From Kurthia populi (GTDB lineage Bacteria; Bacillota; Bacilli; Bacillales_A; Planococcaceae), in assembly GCF_042686175.1 (NCBI RefSeq), contig NZ_JBHUOR010000137.1, forward strand, positions 1-63,751: 63,751 bases of DNA. Direction: 5' to 3'. Shown here one piece after another: positions 60,704 through 63,751 of this stretch. Within the stretch, counting starts at the first letter, position 1. Each line of letters opens with the position of its first letter. The notes beneath the pieces were generated by a model, which worked only from the letters and a program-made list of their open reading frames with translations, was not told the origin of the DNA and made no database searches. The position numbers and the translations under genes were made by a program.

Positions 60704-61144
60704 TTAGTCACTCGTCTCAAGCAGCTCTCTCGTCTTCCAGTCATATACTTTGTAATCCATTTCAAACTGATGATTGTGACTTACCGTAATCTCACAATAA
60801 TATGGATTGGCCTCGCCATATGCGGGTAGTTCGGGTTTACCCTTACTCCTAATTTTCTCGTCTAAATACACCATATCAAAATACGTTTTCGTCGTATGAT
60901 GTCGCCCACTTTTAACGGTATCAATCGTACATTTCCCCTCTAGCTTGTCATAGTCTTTTGCCACAATTGATTTTAAATCCGGCACCGTAAATACGCGTAG
61001 TCCGATTCCTACTACAAATAGCCCGAGCGTTTTTAAAATACGTAAAAACGGGAAAACCCGGTCCTTAACCATTGTGATTAAAAGAAAGATACTGCCGGCC
61101 GCCATCACAATGCCGACAAGCAATACAAGATAATAATCGATCAT
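60704..61144 (-). CDS. Two-helix membrane hypothetical protein
   Basis: The 146-residue protein has two N-terminal membrane helices (about 5-24 and 33-52), then an extracytoplasmic or cytoplasmic beta domain with CTIDTVKSGRHHTTKTYFD and PYYCEITV, carrying two cysteines. It resembles small immunity-like or stress membrane proteins but shows no specific family to me. A GGGAAGTGGAGA site precedes the ATG. Confidence 0.6.
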   Translation of the reverse strand: MIDYYLVLLVGIVMAAGSIFLLITMVKDRVFPFLRILKTLGLFVVGIGLRVFTVPDLKSIVAKDYDKLEGKCTIDTVKSGRHHTTKTYFDMVYLDEKIRSKGKPELPAYGEANPYYCEITVSHNHQFEMDYKVYDWKTRELLETSD

Positions 61145-61195
61145 TCTCCACTTCCCTATGCCATATTCTCTTTATTTTATCATTTTCTAGAAAAC

Positions 61196-61241
61196 AAAAA
61201 ACGCCTTAAATTCCTATGTAATAAGAACTTAAAGCGTTTTT
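61196..61241. terminator. Bidirectional terminator upstream of the DUF262 module's end
   Basis: AAAAAACGC with GCGTTTTT and an inner TTAA pair forms a 13-bp stem with one mismatch. It should stop transcripts leaving the DUF262 gene. Confidence 0.75.
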
Positions 61242-61256
61242 CGATGACACCTTGAT

Positions 61257-61289
61257 GTCCCAGGAGAACTTTAAAGTATTCGCTGGGAC
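61257..61289. repeat. Inverted repeat with an internal palindrome
   Basis: GTCCCA (61257-61262) and TGGGAC (61284-61289) enclose ACTTTAAAGT, a 10-base palindrome. The 243-base gap 61145-61387 otherwise has no gene I can support. Confidence 0.35.
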
Positions 61290-61387
61290 GTTGATATTAT
61301 TGGGTTTGTGGGATTTGTGTGTAGAGGATGTGTACTGCAAAACAATTCGTAAAAAATCATATACTAACTATAGCTTGCATTTAAAAC

Positions 61388-63163
61388 TTATTTCTCTAGA
61401 ATCATAAACATTTCCTGTTGATGTTTTTCTGCTTTAATTTTTGTCCAAGTATCTCCGTTCGTCATCGCTTGCATAATTTTCAACTTCAAGCTTTGATTAA
61501 TAATATCGTTATATTGAATTTTACCTTCAGGCGGCATATTAGAAAACTTGGAGTTCCCTGAAACTGTAATCAAAGCCAAATTCCCAAAGCAATTTAAAGT
61601 AGCGCTATCCCATACTTCAGTTGCATCTGGATTTTGAGGATAAAAATGTTCGATTGAGCTTCTAAATTGGAATTGCCAATCATCACGCAACGGCGATATT
61701 AACTCATTTCCATCCAAACTGTAACCATCACGATAAAGCAAATAATCTAAGTATGAAAATACAATTCGTTCAATGCCAAAACCACTACGATTTCGATAAT
61801 CCGAATCACTTACTTTTTTCTTACAATACCCTTCAAGCAAACAAATTAAATTTATAGATTCATTCTTTAATAATTCAGTTAATAATAACGTTATCCAATG
61901 CATTGTTTTGGGTGACGTATAAGTAATACGTAGCGCTGATTGCAATGTTCGAAGCTGCTTATTTATGCCCTCTTCATCGCCAAATGTGGCAACATATTTA
62001 GGCTTATCACTGTTTTTATCAGTATATTTTTCCAAACGTTGAAGTGACCATTTACCTAATTCTTTATAATCACGTGCAAATTCACGTTTCAAAATATATT
62101 TATCAAATAAAACTCTGCATTTAAGCAAATAATATAAAAACTCTTTTGCTTTTTCAGTTGTTGACCATGCCCAGGATAAACTATCTAAAAAGTTCTTATC
62201 ATCTAAACTAGAATCCTCTTCTTCCAATTCACGTACCACAGCATTGACCTGAAGTAAAAAGTTTGGAAATGAGATCGTTGATTCGAATCGTTCATTTTCC
62301 ATATCGTTACTTTTGCTAGGATCGTTTAAATTCAAAAGTTTATTTCCAATAAGTATGTCCTGTAAAGTCTTTTTCTCAGAATTTTCTTCATCACTAATTA
62401 TCTTATCTTTGATTGTATCAAAGTCTTGTAATGTATTTTGTAAACTAGTCCAATTATTAGTAAACAAATGCTTACGCACAGAGACATCAAAATTCATCTG
62501 TACGTATGAATTCATATCAGAACACTTTTCCCAAATCTCTGCTGCTACCTTCTTCTCATCATTGTTCGATAAGACTTCCAGAAGTTTCGCTTTTGCAATT
62601 TCATGCAGTTCCAACTGTTCACCACGCGTATTCATGATTTCAAAGTAATGATTCAAATCAATATTTTGTGGTACTTGAACTCTAATCAAAAATACTTTTT
62701 TCAACTTTGTAACGAATTCATTTTTATCAAGTTTTTTATTGCTAAAGTAGTCACTTATAATTTGAAAACCTTTAGTAATCTCCTTTGCAGTCAACTCTTC
62801 CAACAAATCATTGCCAGTAGATTCGTTCCCCATACTAGCTAACGTCCTTGCGTATTTTTCACGTGCTTCAAATTTCAAAGCATCTTTTGAGAATGGCAAC
62901 CCAAGAAATCTTTCGAGAAGATAAAGAGTAGTTAATCGTTGTTGTCCATCAATCACTTCATACAGATTATTGTCGGTTTGGTTTACAATCAAATTCCCTA
63001 AAAAATAACTCTCTTTTCCGTGACCAATTGCTCCATCAATATCCTCAATCAGCTGCTCTATTTGCTTTTCTTCCCAAGCATAATTTCTTTGATAGATTGG
63101 CACTATATAATTATATTTCATAAAAATGTCATAAACAGGGATTATATTTACGTCACTAGCCAT
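61388..63163 (-). CDS. DUF262-DUF1524 (GmrSD-like) protein
   Basis: The 591-residue protein starts with the DUF262 (ParB-like) NTPase domain: PIYQRNYAWEEKQIEQLI (about 18-36), FLGNLIV and the nucleotide motif IDGQQRLTTLYLL (about 66-78). A helical middle leads to the C-terminal DUF1524 HNH-type nuclease with IEHFYPQN, GNLALI and NSKFSN. Both active sites look intact. Fused proteins of this type (GmrSD and BrxU kinds) are type IV restriction or modification-dependent nucleases. It lies 3 bases after the upstream partner fragment, with AGGTGG before the ATG. Confidence 0.88.
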   Translation of the reverse strand: MASDVNIIPVYDIFMKYNYIVPIYQRNYAWEEKQIEQLIEDIDGAIGHGKESYFLGNLIVNQTDNNLYEVIDGQQRLTTLYLLERFLGLPFSKDALKFEAREKYARTLASMGNESTGNDLLEELTAKEITKGFQIISDYFSNKKLDKNEFVTKLKKVFLIRVQVPQNIDLNHYFEIMNTRGEQLELHEIAKAKLLEVLSNNDEKKVAAEIWEKCSDMNSYVQMNFDVSVRKHLFTNNWTSLQNTLQDFDTIKDKIISDEENSEKKTLQDILIGNKLLNLNDPSKSNDMENERFESTISFPNFLLQVNAVVRELEEEDSSLDDKNFLDSLSWAWSTTEKAKEFLYYLLKCRVLFDKYILKREFARDYKELGKWSLQRLEKYTDKNSDKPKYVATFGDEEGINKQLRTLQSALRITYTSPKTMHWITLLLTELLKNESINLICLLEGYCKKKVSDSDYRNRSGFGIERIVFSYLDYLLYRDGYSLDGNELISPLRDDWQFQFRSSIEHFYPQNPDATEVWDSATLNCFGNLALITVSGNSKFSNMPPEGKIQYNDIINQSLKLKIMQAMTNGDTWTKIKAEKHQQEMFMILEK

Positions 63164-63166
63164 TCT

Positions 63167-63661
63167 CTACCACCTATTCCAAGTACAAAGCTTTTCGTAT
63201 ATTTTATTGTACTTTTCAACACTTTTGTCATCCACTTCTGGCCGTTCTAAAACAATTAACTTCAATTCTTCTGGCTCCAGCATGTCATTAATTTTAGAAA
63301 ACATATCAAGATTTTTATTAATTCGTTCGTGATTTCCTTTAGCATATTTATTGATAGTTTGTGGATACACAGCATTCATAGATAATCGTAACGAGTAACT
63401 CCAAGTATAGAGCTGCTGTAATACTGGTTTCGTAAGACTATCTATGCCGAATCTATCAGCAAAGAAAAGTAACACACATTCATACAATTGCTTAATATAG
63501 ATATCTCCGAATCGTTTACTTGGTACTTCAGTTTCATGATGGAACTTTTTAATTACTTTTTGTACTTTCTCAAGCAACTCTCCATAATATGATGTAAATG
63601 CAAAAAATCTCTTTCCTGCAATCAATGGTTGTGTCAGTTGAAACTGATTATAAATGCTAAT
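63167..63661 (-). pseudogene. DUF262 partner protein, C-terminal remnant
   Basis: The longest ORF here starts at a TTG (63625), but the same frame is open further upstream to an in-frame TAA at 63662-63664. The extension reads FQLTQPLIAGKRFFAF, which is the middle segment that in two-gene DUF262 systems follows the N-terminal NTPase domain. That domain is absent and the sequence from about 63664 looks foreign, so I read this as a truncated second DUF262 gene. It holds YTWSYSLRLSMNAVYPQTIN near its end. It still stops 3 bases before the intact DUF262 gene. Confidence 0.6.
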
Positions 63662-63663
63662 TT

Positions 63664-63751
63664 AAACGTGTACATATAAAATCACTTAAAGATGTACAAA
63701 TTTACCATTAAATGTAACATACTAGAACTTGAGGTGAATAGTATGTACATA
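63664..63751 (+). mobile_element. Possible mobile element end, entering at window edge
   Basis: From about 63664 the sequence is AT-rich and starts with an inverted repeat GTACAT (63670-63675) with ATGTAC (63693-63698). A GAGGTGA site 10 bases before an ATG at 63743 (MYI..., cut by the window) suggests the first gene of an element. It abuts the truncated DUF262 gene. The family cannot be told from 88 bases. Confidence 0.35.

Noticed and set aside
1..63751. CRISPR arrays, tRNA, rRNA, prophage genes
   Set aside because: No regularly spaced repeats, no tRNA-like clover-leaf sequence, and no phage structural genes were seen on either strand.

Overview
The window looks like chromosomal DNA from a low-GC, Gram-positive member of the Bacillales, most likely Planococcaceae. 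Nearly every gene from about 0.1 to 50.2 kb has its neighbour in the Bacillus subtilis order running from relA-apt-recJ through secDF, tgt-queA-ruvBA, pheAB-obg-rpmA-rplU, minDC-mreDCB-radC, folC-valS, the hem operon, engB-lon-clpX-tig to ysoA. The sporulation genes that B. subtilis carries inside this block (spoVB, bofC, safA, spoIVFA/FB, spoIIB, spoVID, lonB) are all missing from their places and only spo0B remains. I therefore infer an asporogenous lineage, perhaps Kurthia-like; the genus is a guess.

Layout. 1-92: the 3' end of an IS30-type transposase. 0.15-11.4 kb (minus): dtd, relA, apt, recJ, a prepilin peptidase, a secreted subtilase, secDF and comN. 11.5-19.6 kb: yajC-tgt-queA-ruvB-ruvA, niaR on the plus strand, then pheA-pheB-obgE-spo0B. 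19.8-26.3 kb: rpmA-prp-rplU with an L21-type leader, minD-minC, mreD-mreC-mreB, radC and an unknown gene coupled to it. 26.5-30.2 kb: a small pilus-like island, PilN/PilO-like genes on the minus strand facing away from two plus-strand genes, one of them PilX-like. 30.3-36 kb: folC, a divergent overlapping pair of ATP-grasp ligase genes, and valS behind a T-box leader. 36-43 kb: a VOC protein and hemL-B-D-C-X-A, whose promoter carries a near-perfect PerR box over the start site. 43-50 kb: engB, lon, clpX, tig, a ysoA-like TPR gene.

From 50.2 kb to the end the conserved order stops and the content is accessory: an EVE-like/HNH protein that has lost the catalytic His, a DacB-type PBP, a type II NADH dehydrogenase with a DUF1641 partner behind a Rex-like operator, an AraC regulator remnant, a Nudix hydrolase, two tiny proteins, a DUF2252 protein, a YehR-like lipoprotein, a cupin protein, a PD-(D/E)XK-like protein, and an intact DUF262/DUF1524 protein whose upstream partner gene is cut off, apparently by a mobile element entering at the right edge.

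The core genes serve translation and its quality control, stringent response, recombination and repair, cell shape and division-site placement, heme synthesis and proteolysis. The accessory end is rich in likely defence or DNA-modification-sensing proteins. I saw no tRNA, rRNA or CRISPR array.
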